Origin: Monarcha castaneiventris obscurior
Lineage: Eukaryota > Chordata > Aves > Passeriformes > Monarchidae
Direction of reading: 5' to 3'
Assembly (NCBI GenBank): GCA_026261815.1
Contig: JAMPIT010000575.1
Location: 36,753,501 to 36,817,500 of the forward strand
DNA length: 64,000 bases
The translations under genes were made by a program, and so were the position numbers. A model generated the notes under the pieces. That model did not search any database. It saw only the letters and a list, made by a program, of their open reading frames with translations, and was not told the origin of the DNA. Of this stretch, positions 48,777 through 60,974 are shown in pieces (the stretch's first letter is position 1; each line of letters starts with the position of its first letter).

Positions 48777-50150
48777 ATCACAGAATTACAGAATGGTGGC
48801 GGTAGGAAGGGAACCCCAAGATCCTCTGGTTCAGACCCTTGCCCAAAGGAGGGTCAGAGAGAGCAGGTTGGTCAAGGCCATATCCACTTGGGTTTTGAAT
48901 ACCTCAAGGATGGAGACTCCGAAACATCTCCAGGCAATCTTTAAAAGCTTCCAGTAATACACAAATAATTAAAAATCTTATTTTTCAAGAGGAATTTCTT
49001 GTATTTCAGTTTGTGCTCACTGATCACCACAGAGAAGTCTGTCTCCATCTTCTTTAATCCCTGACATCAAGTATAAGTACTTTTGCCACTTTTGCTTGCC
49101 TTCCTGCACATCAGGATGCTGCATTCTTGAGTTTGAAGGAAGTGATCCTTGAAAATCAAGCAGCTCCTCATGATCTATTCAGGACCATTAAAAAGGGAAG
49201 AGGACCTAGAAAAGGCAAAATTCCGCTGCCTGCAAGTTCACGGTTGTGATCCTGCTTTTTACTCTGCTTATTACTCTGAACTCCAGCATTAAAAAAGTCA
49301 CTGCATCCAAGACTGCATCCAGCTTTGACATGCCCGAACCACTCTTCCTTGTTTGTAAGTATCAGATCATCAGGCCATCTTTCATCATAGGCTAATCATT
49401 CAGATGCACCAGTTGATCAAGCTGTCAATCGTGCATTCCAGACACATCCTGCATTGCCTGAGTCCTGTTAGGTTGTCCCTCCATAAGATTCTGGGTTAAT
49501 TGTATTCCCCCATGAGGACCAGGGCCTGTAAGTGAAGGTTTTTCCCCTTTGTCTGAAGAAGGCCTCATCTATTTCTACCTGATCAGGTGGCCTGAAGAAA
49601 ACACCAACAGGTGTTGTCCTTGTTGATTTGTGCTGTAATCCTGACCTGTAAACTCTTGACTGACTCCTCTCCTCTGCACAGACACAGCTCCATGTGCTCC
49701 TTCTGCTCTCAAATAAAGGACAAATCCCCCTCCTCCTTATTCTGTCCTTCCTAAAGAGCCTACATTCATCCATCACAGGTCTGCAGCTGTGTGAGCTACC
49801 CCACCAGGTCTCTGTCAACCTACTGAGTGAGATGGCAGCCCTAAAACTGTGCACAGACCTCTAAGTTGTCCTGGTTTTCCCTATGGTGCATGGATAACTG
49901 TACAAGCACTTCAGAGAGGTATCCACTCGTGCTGTCCTTTTCCCAGAAGCCTCCAGAAGGTATCTGGATCTAATCCCACAGTCCTTTCCTGTAGACAATT
50001 TTTTATTTGTGTAAGTACACTTGGGGTCCTGTTTTGTATTTTTTTCAGTGTCTCTTCTGTCCGAATCATCTGTAACCTTTGCTTGCCAACCTGATTTGCT
50101 ACTTCTTCACTTGACTGTGGGCTGTCTTCTCCCTCCCCTGTCATTCCTAG
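48777..50150 (-). mobile_element. Internally deleted CR1 LINE: endonuclease region joined to 3' end, minus strand
   Basis: Two CR1 parts lie head to tail on the minus strand. The 3' part (48777-about 49083) reads antisense as 'cacagaattacagaatggtggcgg', 'agagcaggttggtcaaggcc', 'gggttttgaatacctcaaggatggagactcc' and 'tcttgtatttcagtttgtgctcact'. The 5' part (about 49085-49935) translates on the minus strand to the CR1 ORF2 APE-type endonuclease: TETWW (with the catalytic-block Glu), then CRLFRKDRIRRRG, VGVFFRPPDQVEIDEAFFRQ, and later FLEC-like and FKDHFLQTQE-like runs in shifted frames. The reverse-transcriptase region expected between them is absent. The frame at 49468-49854 stays open for 128 codons, but frameshifts and stops occur on both sides, so it is dead. 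The stretch 49935-50150 (frame at 49911-50180) looks like the region before the endonuclease, with less certainty. Confidence 0.82.
49468..49854 (-). pseudogene. CR1 ORF2 endonuclease-domain remnant
   Basis: A 128-codon open frame carries recognisable parts of the CR1 apurinic-like endonuclease, which in a live element nicks target DNA to start reverse transcription. Near residues 12-18 the motif LTETWWG contains the conserved Glu. Residues about 31-43 (RLFRKDRIRRRG) and about 83-101 (VGVFFRPPDQVEIDEAFFRQ) follow family spacing. After that the frame departs from the expected 'LVLMGDFNHPDICW' block, whose equivalent (TCCTCATGGGGGAATACA on the minus strand) lies in a shifted frame. The N-terminal 'NARSMGNKQEELE' block is also out of frame upstream. 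It encodes no working enzyme. Confidence 0.8.
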
Positions 50151-52971
50151 CTGACTCGGGGGCTCAATAACTATATGCAAAGTAATTTGTTTAATCAGTA
50201 AGTTCTTTAATAAAAATTAGTACTCAGTCAATGAGTAATCAAGGTCCAACCATGCTGTCTCTCTTGAATTTCATAAATCCCAGGTTCAGCTGCCTGAATC
50301 TAAAAATAAGACAAGAACCTTTTCTTATCCTTATAATTCTTTAATATATTTTCCCCCATTCAGTATTAAAACATGTTTATGTTTCCTTTTGTGAAGACGC
50401 CTTGCGACGCATTGTGTCGCTATCAAACCACGAGAAACAATGAATGCAATTCTAAAATCTGTGTGACTCAGTTTTGGAAACACTGCTTAACTCATCCAGA
50501 GTTTCTGTTTTGAATAAGTTCTTCTCCATTTTTCTTATTGTGAAGAACAATACACCCAAACCATAATCACATATGCAGTGAGCTCTTCCTATATTTAGCT
50601 TTCTACATGTGGAAGTTGCGGGAATACGCTGCGAGAAATAAAAGAGAGATGATTGAAAAACTCCATTGTCCTGGTCCAGTAGCATTCTGCTGAGACTCAG
50701 GTTATTCACTCTGAACATTAAAAATGAGGAGAAAGTTTTGCATGTGGCCTTACAAGCTCTTCTGGGTTAGCTAGAAGTCAGTTCTTGCAGTGTCTCTTGC
50801 AGGTGACTGCCCAAAAGGTCCTTGATATACATACAATACAGTGAAAAATTATTGTCACAGCAGAGATTCTGCTGTTAGTAAATATAACTATGCAATATAA
50901 TTAAATTCCAGCTCTCAGCAAATAGAGAAAACTTTTTTCTAATTTTTTTTTTTTTTTTACTATAAGGGATTAAGAATATGAATCAGTCCTCCTGAAGACT
51001 TCTAACAGATTTATCTATCCGTACCTAGGGGACCTATCCTGAAAATATTTCATCAAAGATTGAGTAGGGCTCTCATGTAGACAAAAGTACTCATATGCTT
51101 GGATTTCATCTCGGGTATTTCACCAGAATGTTTTGGTTTCTCAGGGTCATTACTGATCTTAAAAAAAACCATGGAAAAATGTTGCTCAAATCTGAAAAAT
51201 GTAACATTTTAGAAACTTCAGGTCATACAAGACCCACCCAGTTCCTTGCACCCCATGTTCTTGCATTCGTCAGCTATTGTCAAAATTCTGAAATATTCAT
51301 ATGTTTATGCTCTGTTAATTATCATCCTTTAATTATTCATAGCAATTTCTATCTATTCCATTTACAGATAGAAATGACAAAAAGATCTTCCTTGTGCTGC
51401 GCTTTTAGCCAAGTTGAACAGATAAAAAAAGATGCCAAGGGCAGAACAGAAAGGAATTATTTCTCATCAAATCAGAGGCTGAATGAAAGCTGAAAGGAGT
51501 ACAAGAAAAACACAGGAGAATCAGGACACAGGAGAATCAGGCCATGGGCTGGCTTCTTCTGACAAAGGTATTTGGTGGCAGAAATTTAACTTTTAAACAG
51601 CTTTTATTCCCCAGATGGTGGCTCAGGACTACTGCACTCTTGGTTTCTCTGTCAACAATTTCAGTGTGCATAGGAAGCTCAAATTAAGATAAGAGAGTGA
51701 GAAGAAGTTTAACATGTTAAGAACCATTACACTGATCCTTCATATTCATACAGAATACCACAGAACTAACCTCACCTGGTTCTGCATTTGCCAGACGGTG
51801 CCAAGGAGGACAGCCATCCAAAAATGACCCCGAATTACATTATTTTCCTTACACTCTTACTCTCCCAACTTGCTTTCACTATAGCAAAGACTTTTCTGCC
51901 AGAAATCAAATAAGGATCAATGGCATAAGAAGAAAAATGGCACAGAAAGAGTCCAAGAAAGTGGCAGGTATGGAATAATTGTCCCCATGGTGATACCTTC
52001 ACATCTTTCAGCAGTTTAGGAATTCACTGAGCTGGAGATTGCACCTGAGCCAACATTATTGCTTTGAAAGTAGCAATCATTTTTTATTGCTTTAATCATT
52101 CATACATTAAAAGCCCTATGGACTAAGTCAAGGGATGGTAGCGATGCTTGCCTTTTGTAGGGATGCAGCAACCACAAGGAAGTGCACCTCAGTCCCCAGC
52201 AGAAAATAAATACTTCAGGTTATTATCAAACTGAAGTCTTTTATTGATGTAAAAAACCCTAGTGTTTTGCTATTTCACAAATTCTGTGACTGTTACAGGA
52301 TATAACACAATGTTTAAGCAGTATATAAAACAATAGCAGGATACAACACATCATTATGGACAAAATATTTGGAACATAATGTGAAAGTGCTCAAATCCCA
52401 TCCCTCCCACTATACACTCTGTTCCAGTCATCATCATAAAGATATTGACTGTATTTTTTATAAACACATTAGTAGTTTGCACAATAATCCAGACCACATT
52501 TCCTTACTAATACTGTTGGCCGAAGAAAAGTCTACAGAAGTCCCATACTGCCTTTATCAGGCCACATCAAACTGCTGAGAGACCAATTCACAAGATTTAT
52601 CAACACTGAAAATACCCTATGCCAATGTGACTCCAGATTGCTGAGTACTGACACTACCCATGTCAAAGAACACATTTTAAGCTTTTCCTCCCTCCTACAA
52701 TGAAAGAGGAGGATGATTTTGAGATAATCTTGTTGTTGTACTTCAAATCCTTTCTTAATACTTCAAAAGTCTTAGCACTTAAGGTGTTTTGCTGTGTGCT
52801 GCTAGTAGTGCAAGATTTGAAATGACCAACTCTCTGTGTTTCAAGTGTATCTGACCAGATCCTGCAACAAGCTTATTACAGAGAGTTGGATCAATACGGT
52901 ACTATCCTCCTTATGGCCACTGACTTATAACTAACTATCTATTCAGTATCTCCAAATCTATCATCTATTGT
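50151..52971. other. AT-rich unannotated DNA
   Basis: The 132-codon frame at 51095-51493 has no recognised domain. Contains a T-rich run (50942-50958) and a 16-bp perfect tandem duplication at 51510-51541. No repeat family recognised. Confidence 0.4.
51510..51541. repeat. 16-bp perfect tandem duplication
   Basis: ACACAGGAGAATCAGG occurs twice in immediate succession (51510-51525 and 51526-51541) without mismatches. Confidence 0.9.
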
Positions 52972-53440
52972 GATGATCAGAGGGCTGCAGCACCTCTCCT
53001 ATGAACATAAGGCTGAGAGAGTTGGGGTTTTTTAGACTGGAGAAGATGCTGTGGAGATTTTACAGAACCTTCCAGAGAATAGAAGGCTCTGGGGAGACCA
53101 GACAGCACCTTCCAGTACCTAAAGGGGCTACAAGAGAGCTGGAGAGGGACTTTTGACAAGGACATGTAGTGAGACGACAAGGGGGACAGCTTTAAGCTAA
53201 AAGAAGGGAGATTTAGATTAGCTATTAGGCAGACATTCTTTATGCAGAGAGTAGTGAGGCATTGGAACAGGATTCCAGAAGTTGTGCCTGCTTATTCCTG
53301 GAAATGCTCAAGGCCATATTGGTGGTGCTTAGACCAACCTGGTCTAGTGGAAGGTGTCTCTGCCCATGGCAGGGGGTTCATAAAACAATGGTCTCTAAGG
53401 TCCCTTCCAACCTAAACCATGACATGCTTCTGTGTTTCTA
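52972..53440 (+). mobile_element. CR1 LINE 3' fragment, plus strand, about 0.47 kb
   Basis: Sense landmarks: 'gatcagagggctgcagcacctctcctatgaacataaggctgagagagttggggtt', 'ccagtacctaaaggggctacaagagagctggagagggacttttgacaagg', 'agatttagattagctattaggcagacattctttat', 'gtgaggcattggaacagg', 'ctcaaggccatattggtggtgcttagaccaacctggtctagtggaaggtgtctctgcccatggcaggggg' and 'ggtcccttccaacctaaaccatg'. The 3' octamer repeats are mutated to GCTTCTGTGTTTCTATTTG. A partial duplication (CAGAACCTTCCAGAGAATAGAAGGCTCTGGGGAGACCAGACAGCACCTTCCAG) interrupts the early part. ORFs at 52977-53180 and 53262-53450 belong to it. Confidence 0.94.
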
Positions 53441-56400
53441 TTTGATTTAGGGAAAAGAGTGGGAAACCCACATTTTCAGCCATATTTGCTGGATTTATGA
53501 TATACTTCGGATCTTTGCAGCTGTACTTTTGAAAGTACTCATATTTGTTGAGATCACCACTTGTATACGAAACTGTTCAATAAAACAGAGGAGTTAGAGC
53601 AAAAAGCCAGAACAAAAGTTGCCAACTGTATCAGTCACCAGTAGTTCAGCTCCAAAGCATGATTTTTATTTTTTTTTCAGCTTGGATTGGCAAAATAAGT
53701 GCTTTCCTTTAACCAGATGAGTTTTCTATGCTAATTCAAGCATTGCATCACAAAGACAGCACTTAAAATTATTTACTTACAGAATTATAGAGCCATAGCT
53801 ATACAGATTCTTTGATACATAATTCAAATAAAGCTGTGCCTTTGTATCATCTGAATCTTTTCTTAACTGAGTGTACTGATGATGAGCTTTTTGCCTTTAG
53901 ACAGTGTATCTAATATTGCTGGATCAGTAATTTGTTAAAAGGAAGCAATTATTCCTAGAAAAAAGACCATTGTTTTGGTTTTGGTTTTTTTAACTCTTTG
54001 TCAATCAGAACAAAATTTTTTCTTGAATGTGACAACAAGAACTGTAAAGCTCTTTTAGAGTCAAGACTCAGGTTCTTTTATACTTTACGTCTAGCAGACT
54101 CTTGACTTTTTTTTTCCAGAGGCATGAGATAATAGCTCCCCCAGGATTTTTGCTATCTCCCTGAATAAAGGAGCAGAACTGTTCTTAATGATATTTACCC
54201 ATGCAAACAGTCTGCATAGATTTTTTTTTTTTTTTCCAATAAATGTGGAATGAGACTTTCAAGTAAAGTTACACTCCTTCTTCAGAGTTCCTTGCTGATC
54301 CAGCTGGGAGTTTTATCTAAAACTATCCCATGTGAGAATACTGACAATGTCAGGATTAATTAAGCGTTTTAAATCAATTAAAAGTATTCATATATGGAAA
54401 GAAAGTTATTGTAGGAGAAAAAGAAAAAAGTATCTTCATAGGGTTTGTTCTTTGAAATCATACATGTGTTTTGAGCTTCTGTGCTTAAGTTGCCAGTGCA
54501 AATCGCACAGTCCTACATTCTCAAGAATTCCTGTTGCAACTTTTGTCCTGTTGGTTTTTTCTTCTCTCACCACAACATATGGAAGGACTACCTTCTTCCA
54601 GAACACATACATGAAGCATGACATTTTGACTTTGTTGCTTTCTGACACACTGATTGAGTTTAATACTAACATCTTTTTAAATTTCACTTGTCAAATCTTT
54701 GTTTATCAATCCTTTAGTCTCTTCTCTTCAAGTTAATATTTGCCTTTGTTCTAGTTAACAATCCTGTATTCTTAATTTCTTTTACTTAAAATCCTTTTCT
54801 GTGGGTCACCACATCAAATTCTTACTGAAAGTGCAGATTATTTAGATATATTACCTTTGTCTTGAAAATCTATAAACTTTATTTAGATATATTACCTTTG
54901 TCTTGAAAATCTATAAACTTATCAAAGGTATATATCAAATTAGCCTGTGTTTCCTAAAATTCTCTGTTCATTCATCTGTATGGGATCAACAGATTAACAG
55001 GTTTTAGATTTTTAAAAACTCAGAATATACAAACATGTTTTCTGTTTCTCTAGAAAAGCCCCATATATTTACACCCCATTTTGTCTCACACAAATGTGAA
55101 ACAACGATTTAGGCCTCAGAAGCAAGATATTCTAGCAATTTTTATGACAACTGGTAGGTGGGATGGATATACAGGGAAATCTATGAAAAAGTCCCATATT
55201 ACTAGATCAGCTTCCCCCAAAGATATCTGCTCTGTCCATGGTAACACACATGTTGAAGCTCATGTTCTAGCAAACCCAACTGTACCATTGTGACAGTGCT
55301 GCTTCCGTGCTTGGGACTGTATTGAGAACCTTCATCACAAAGAGATACTTTGATCTTTCTACATCTGACTTCTGCTCAACCAGGCTGCTTCTCAGACTAT
55401 CCAAACAATGCATTTGTCCTCATTTGCCTTTTGAAATCAAGGCCCTTACTTTCAGCATAACTTTTTTTCAATTCAATGAAGTTAGATGAACTTGCAATCC
55501 CATCACTAACACTGAAGTGTATGATTACCTGATCTATAAGCCCATCATTATTGACGGTAAATAATATTATCTTGTCATATTTTGCTATGTATTGCCATAG
55601 CAATCTCCCTAGCAAAGAAATGCTTTTAACAATGTGATCTTATGTGCTTGTCAAAGGCTCTTCAATGTGTAAACAATCATTTTTATGGATGTGGAAACAA
55701 ACTTACCAGATTTTCTTTTATATTGACGAAAATATTTCCCTCGGCCATTTCTTAGACATTTAGGGAACTGCACTTAAATAATATTCATTTATTCACCTCT
55801 TGTCCTCTAAACTTTCTATATCCTTCTTTCTTTTGAAGGATTGTAAGTAGAATTCATATTCTCTGACAGAAATCCAAACATCTCATATTATTCAACAGTT
55901 GGTTATTGCTTTAAAATAACATTACAAAAAGTTTAGAGAAAGAAGAAAAAGAAAGAACAAAAAATCCCCTCATGATCCAATTTAATCTGCAAGTGACATT
56001 TAAATAGGCAAAGAGTGAAGATATGATTTGATCAAGATTCAGAGATGATTTATTACTTCTCTTGTGATAAAAGCCAGAGGCATTCAGCATGTATGAATGC
56101 TCCATTGTGCTGGATACCTTACATAGCATACTAAATTTCAGGCCCCTTCACTGTTCTATATTAATAATTTTTTAGCAGATAATGTAAGGATCGTCCAGAT
56201 TCTTACTCCCTATGCCTGCAACAAGTATCTTGAAACTCTACTGACTACTTCAATTTTAAGACTCCCCTTAATAACAAAGAACTGACATCTAATAAAACAG
56301 AAGACAAAAGGTAGATACTAACAGAGGAAAGAATAAGAATAAATGGAAGAATCATATAGGAATCTCAGCACACAAGGCACTGGCGTTGTCTTAGCTCACT

Positions 56401-56779
56401 TCAGATCATTTATACACCCAAAACTGAACTCAAAATCTATGTGTTTTTTCACAGCCAATCACAAGAAATCAGCATATCTAGACTGAGAGTCATATAAGTC
56501 ACTTGAATAATTTCAACTCTAGTGTGATGTGTATTACTCCATACAAGTGTCCATTTTTTTTTCATAAAGTAAGCCTAAAATTACTAGCTGAGATTAAGGG
56601 TATGTAGACATCCACATATATGTATATTATGCATATAAATAATTTGCTGGGAGGATTTGCATGACTATTAGAGCCAAGAATTTGCTCTTGGGTACATTAT
56701 TTGGGCAAATCTGCCTTGATGTAAAGAACTCTGCAAACAGGATACACACTAAATGAAAAGAAAAAAAAAAAAGGAGGTA
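53441..56779. other. AT-rich unannotated DNA
   Basis: The 134-codon frame at 54332-54736 and its antisense partner show no known domain. Contains a T-run (54221-54236), the 41-bp tandem duplication at 54838-54919 and an A-run (56758-56772) just left of the plus-strand LTR. Confidence 0.4.
54838..54919. repeat. 41-bp perfect tandem duplication
   Basis: The unit starting TTATTTAGATATATTACC and ending AATCTATAAACT is present twice, 54838-54878 and 54879-54919, with no mismatch. Flanks diverge at once on both sides. Identity of the copies implies a recent event or an assembly duplication. Confidence 0.95.
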
Positions 56780-57298
56780 TGCTGGTTTGGGCTTGAGTGG
56801 AGCTGGTAACACACTGAGGAGTCACATCACACACACAGCATCAAGGCCTCTTCTGCTTCTCACTCTGCCCCTCCTGGCAAGCAGGGGCAAGTAGGAGTTG
56901 GGAGGAGACAGAGCTTGGACAGCTGATCCCAACTGACCAAGGAGATATTCCATACTACATGGTGTCAGACTCAGCAGTAAAAGCAGGGGGATGTAGGAAG
57001 GAGGGACATTCTAAGTGGTGGCATTTGTCTTCCCAAGTAATCATCATGCATGATGCAGCCCTACTTTCTTGGAGATGGCTGAAAACCTGCCTGCTGATGG
57101 AAAGTAGTGAACTAATTCCTTATTTTCATTTCATTTGTGTGTGCATCTGTTACTTTCCCTTTTAAACTGTTGAATGGAAACCCACAAGTTTTCTCACTTT
57201 TACCCTTTTGATCCTCTCCCAGATCCCACTGGGGGCAGAGAGGGGAGTGGGCGAGTGGCTGTGTGGGGCTGAGCTGCCTACTAGGGCTAAACCACACA
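56780..57298 (+). mobile_element. Solo LTR, same ERV family, plus strand
   Basis: Begins TGCTGGTTTGGGCTTGAGTG and ends CTAGGGCTAAACCACACA, so it is the inverse orientation of the copies at 14440, 20420 and 39060. Sense landmarks: 'catcaaggcctcttctgcttctcac', 'ggacagctgatcccaactgaccaaggagatattccatac', 'gcatttgtcttcccaagtaatcatcatgcatgatgcagccctactttcttggagatggctgaaaacctgcctgctgatgg', 'tttaaactgttgaatgg', 'cccacaagttttctcacttttaccc' and 'cgagtggctgtgtgg'. The TATA position is degraded to CAGTAAAAGC, and compared with the family as I recall it about 80 bp of the U3 start is missing. Flanks AGGTA and TAAAT give no target duplication. No internal viral sequence adjoins it. Confidence 0.9.
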
Positions 57299-60200
57299 TA
57301 AATACATACATCTTCAATAATGAAGCAGTTATTCATTAGCTGACACACTAATGATGGCTAAAATGTAAGGAGCTCCTAGCCTAAGCTTTGATTCACCATC
57401 CTAGTAAGTCACCTGAATACTCTTTGATAGCCAGGCAGGCATGAATCAGAAGGGGTGGCCTCTAGCTCTCACTGAAATGTATTTTCCCATATTGCTGAGT
57501 TTCCATTTTCCACCAACATTGTCAGCTCCTGGTGTTTCGCTTTGGAATCTTATATTTTGTAATGTTGATGTTTTCTCTCTCGAATTCTGCAGTCTTCATC
57601 TCAACAACAACTTCTGTCTCTCATTTAACTTTGTTGTCTTCCATGGGTCAGCTCTAGAGCCTTTCTCACAGTTCCTTTTCACAGCTTAGCTATTTCCTCT
57701 GAAGTCTGAGCCAAAGTTACACAGCTGGGCCATATCAAACCCCAGCTTTGGATCCTTAGACCACAGAATCAAAGCCATAGAAAGAAGTAAAAGGTTACAG
57801 TGTGTTTACAGACTGAGGAATATAGAGCATTTCTAGGAAAAAATTGAATGGGAGAATGTATGGGAGCTATATAGATGTAAGTGTGGTGTTTCTCCTATCT
57901 GAACATAAATGTGGTGAGAGTTAGACTTAGAAAATTGGGAAATGTAATTTGTTGAGTGAGGTACAGTATCTTACATATTTTGGGATGGAAGAAAAATCAC
58001 CTGATGCTACCTTTCACAATCGTAAGAGATAATAAGAGAAAAAGATAAAGGAAAGGATTTGAAAATTATGGACAAAAGGAGACTGTTTTCTATGATGGTG
58101 AAAAGGAAATGACAGAAAAAAAAGATAAAGGAATATATAGTCTAGGTAGAATATAACCTTTGCTTCAATGTATTGAAAATAAGAGTGGACAGTGGAAAGC
58201 CTGTTACAGTAGTAGAAATGCAAATGCAAATTAAATACATGAGAGACTTTGCCTATGAACAAAACATAAGTCTTACATGTGCCATGGAAAAAAAGTCATC
58301 AGCACTGAGAGGCCTTTCCAAAAAGAAGGCCACATACTGGCATCATTGGCAGTGGGAATTATATTTTAAGGGTGTGCGCTACTGACAAAGAGTAAATAAT
58401 TGAAAAATTCAGTAAGGTAAACAATATCCAGACACTTGCTATGATTTTATACCAGGAGAGAACATTTGTGAGGAGATATTGAAATGATAGCCTGAAAACA
58501 AGCACTTTTCTCTAGGATTCATTGAAATCATAACATTGATGTGTGATAAGAGTTGTATTTCTACCCTTATACAGGAAAATGCTCATGACCTCAAACATGT
58601 TTTTATATTTCCCTTGGCACTACAGTCAGCAATCTGCAGCAACTTGTCTTGTGATCCAGATCTGGAATTAAATGTCTCTGAGGGGATGATTCCTTGTTAA
58701 TTTAAATACAGTATACTGGGAGGATGGTAGCAGGAATAAGCAAAAAACTGTAGAAGGAATGGACAAAATCAGGGATTCCAACCCAGGAAAAAATTCATAT
58801 TCTCTATCCATTCTTCAGGTAATAATTTTGCATCATACTTCATTACTATCTGATTAGTATTCTTTTATCATGCTTTATGAGAGAGACTAATGTAATTATA
58901 GTTTAGCTGCATTAGTAAAAAACAAAAAAAAAAGGAAAACTATAAGATTCAATTAAAAATTATGCTAATTTGATAGGATGGAAAATTGCTTATGTAGGGT
59001 AAAAACTTGTTACTAAGATATATTGGCTGTCCTTAGGAAAAGTTTCACAGTGCTTATGAGTATTTATTTTACAATAGTTTATTCCACAACAAGGAACAGT
59101 CAAGGGAAAACATTTCTCTTGTAAAAGATAACACCTCTCTCAATTTATTATCAAGTTCAGTGGAACCAGTTGTAAGAAAGAACCTGGACTGGCAGTTTGG
59201 ATATGCTTAGCCTGCCTTGACACAGAGATACTGGAGCTCATTACAGACAAGCTGGTTTGCCTTTTAGAGGTAGGTAATACAACATCCACATGGACAAGCC
59301 TTGTTTCTTGACAACTCTGATGAGTCCATGCCAAGCACAGTGCTAATTTGGCTCTACTACATCTCTTTCCTCAGGCCTTGGAAGATTTAGAAGCTTTTCC
59401 TTGCAGGCAGGTTCAGGCACCACACACATTTGCTGTGCTTGGGGGAATAAGTGTACTCTTTAGTTGTGTTGCACAGTTTTAAGGTTTTGTTTTTCCTGTT
59501 TATAAGTGAATTCATGTAGGCCTACCAATAACCATAGTCTGTGATCTTGATCATTCAGCCTTGCATAAAGATGTGGTAACAATTTCTAAAACAACTGCAT
59601 GCTCAGAAACACGGATAATACAGACACCTTGAATAACACTAAGCTACTTACTGCTAATGAGAAACAAGACAGCACGAAAGATGATTACATTATGTTCTTC
59701 TGTAATTACTCAGTGTTCTATACCTCAGACTTTACATAAAATTATTTTAAAATATGCTTTTGTAGAAACTTTATTTCCATTGATTCATAGCTTATGCCTG
59801 GGTGTCAGCATGCCTTAAATATTTAATCTAAGATGTATTGTAGCCTGCAAAAGAAATAGAAAAGTATTAATTGAGAAAAAACATAGTTTTTCAAAAACCA
59901 AAATTTAACATTTCCTACTCTACACTACTTCCCTTCCATTTCTGGGAGAAGAAAAACAAAGGAATTCTCCATGCAAGACAAAGAGACTGTAGTTTCTTCT
60001 CTCAGTGGGAAAACTGAAATTAAGGCATGCCACAGCAATATCATACCATGAAGTGAAAGCACAGAGGATGGACTAGCAGTGTGTTGTGTGAGTTTCCACT
60101 TGGTACAATACACCTAAGTATTAACACCAAATAGTAAAAGCATGCAGACTTACAAACCAATAATTGCAAGCCACCTGCAAAGCAAAACTTGACCTAATCT

Positions 60201-60974
60201 CTGTAGGCAAATCAGGAGAGTATTGATTGGATTGAGTGGCATTTGAATCCATTCCAAAAGACCTGAAAGTCCAGGGGTTATAGCACTTCTCCTGTGACAG
60301 TGATCTTGCTTTAAAAATCATCTGTGAATCAGAAAGGAAAGAGATTTGAACTTAGGTTTCCAGGAAAACCTAGTTTCCTTAAAAAAGAAGTTTCCTTAAC
60401 TTCTAGGCCACTTTCAAAATTTTGGTTTATAAAACTTGATTCTTCATATGAAACTATTTTCAGAGTGCAAACAAATTTGAGCAAAGTCTTCAGAGAACTA
60501 AAATATCTTTAATTGACAAATGCACTAATTTATACAATAAAGTCTGGTACTAGTCCAGCTGGGTAGGATATATATCATTTAACTCAAGATACCTGAGAGC
60601 TCAATGCTTAATCTAAAGCAATCCCCCTCTAGGGCTACTGGTGAGAGCATTAATTTCAGAGGGCAATTTTTCCTGTCCAGCTCACGCCCCTCTTACACAA
60701 CAGTTTGAATATACCCTTGAAGTTCTTTTCAAATAGCAGTCGCTCAGACATGTCTCCTGTTGGTGGCTGAACACCAGGGGACAGGGAAAACAAATATCTC
60801 ATCATGATTTTATCACTGCCTGCTTTTATTACTAGAACCAGTAGTTTATTCATCATTCAAGCTCCTTCTCCCCCTTCAGAGCTGCAATTCTTGGACTCAT
60901 ACGAACACGAAGGAACCGTCAGAACCACAAACAATTGGGCCTGAGCTACCTTCCCATCAGGATGGAAAAGCTGA
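57299..60974. other. AT-rich unannotated DNA
   Basis: No frame above about 85 codons and no known repeat. The text near 57715-57770 (AAAGTTACACAGCTGGGCC and on) faintly resembles a MIR 3' end but is too weak to annotate. Confidence 0.4.

Noticed and set aside
51095..51493. 132-codon plus-strand frame
   Set aside because: No domain recognised; length is within what AT-rich 64-kb DNA gives by chance.
54332..54736. 134-codon plus-strand frame with an antisense partner
   Set aside because: No domain; Leu/Phe/Ser richness reflects T-rich sequence and both strands are open, as in non-coding DNA.
57715..57770. Possible MIR 3' end
   Set aside because: Only a few short words (ACACAGCTGG, AACCCCAGCT) match; not above what chance could give.
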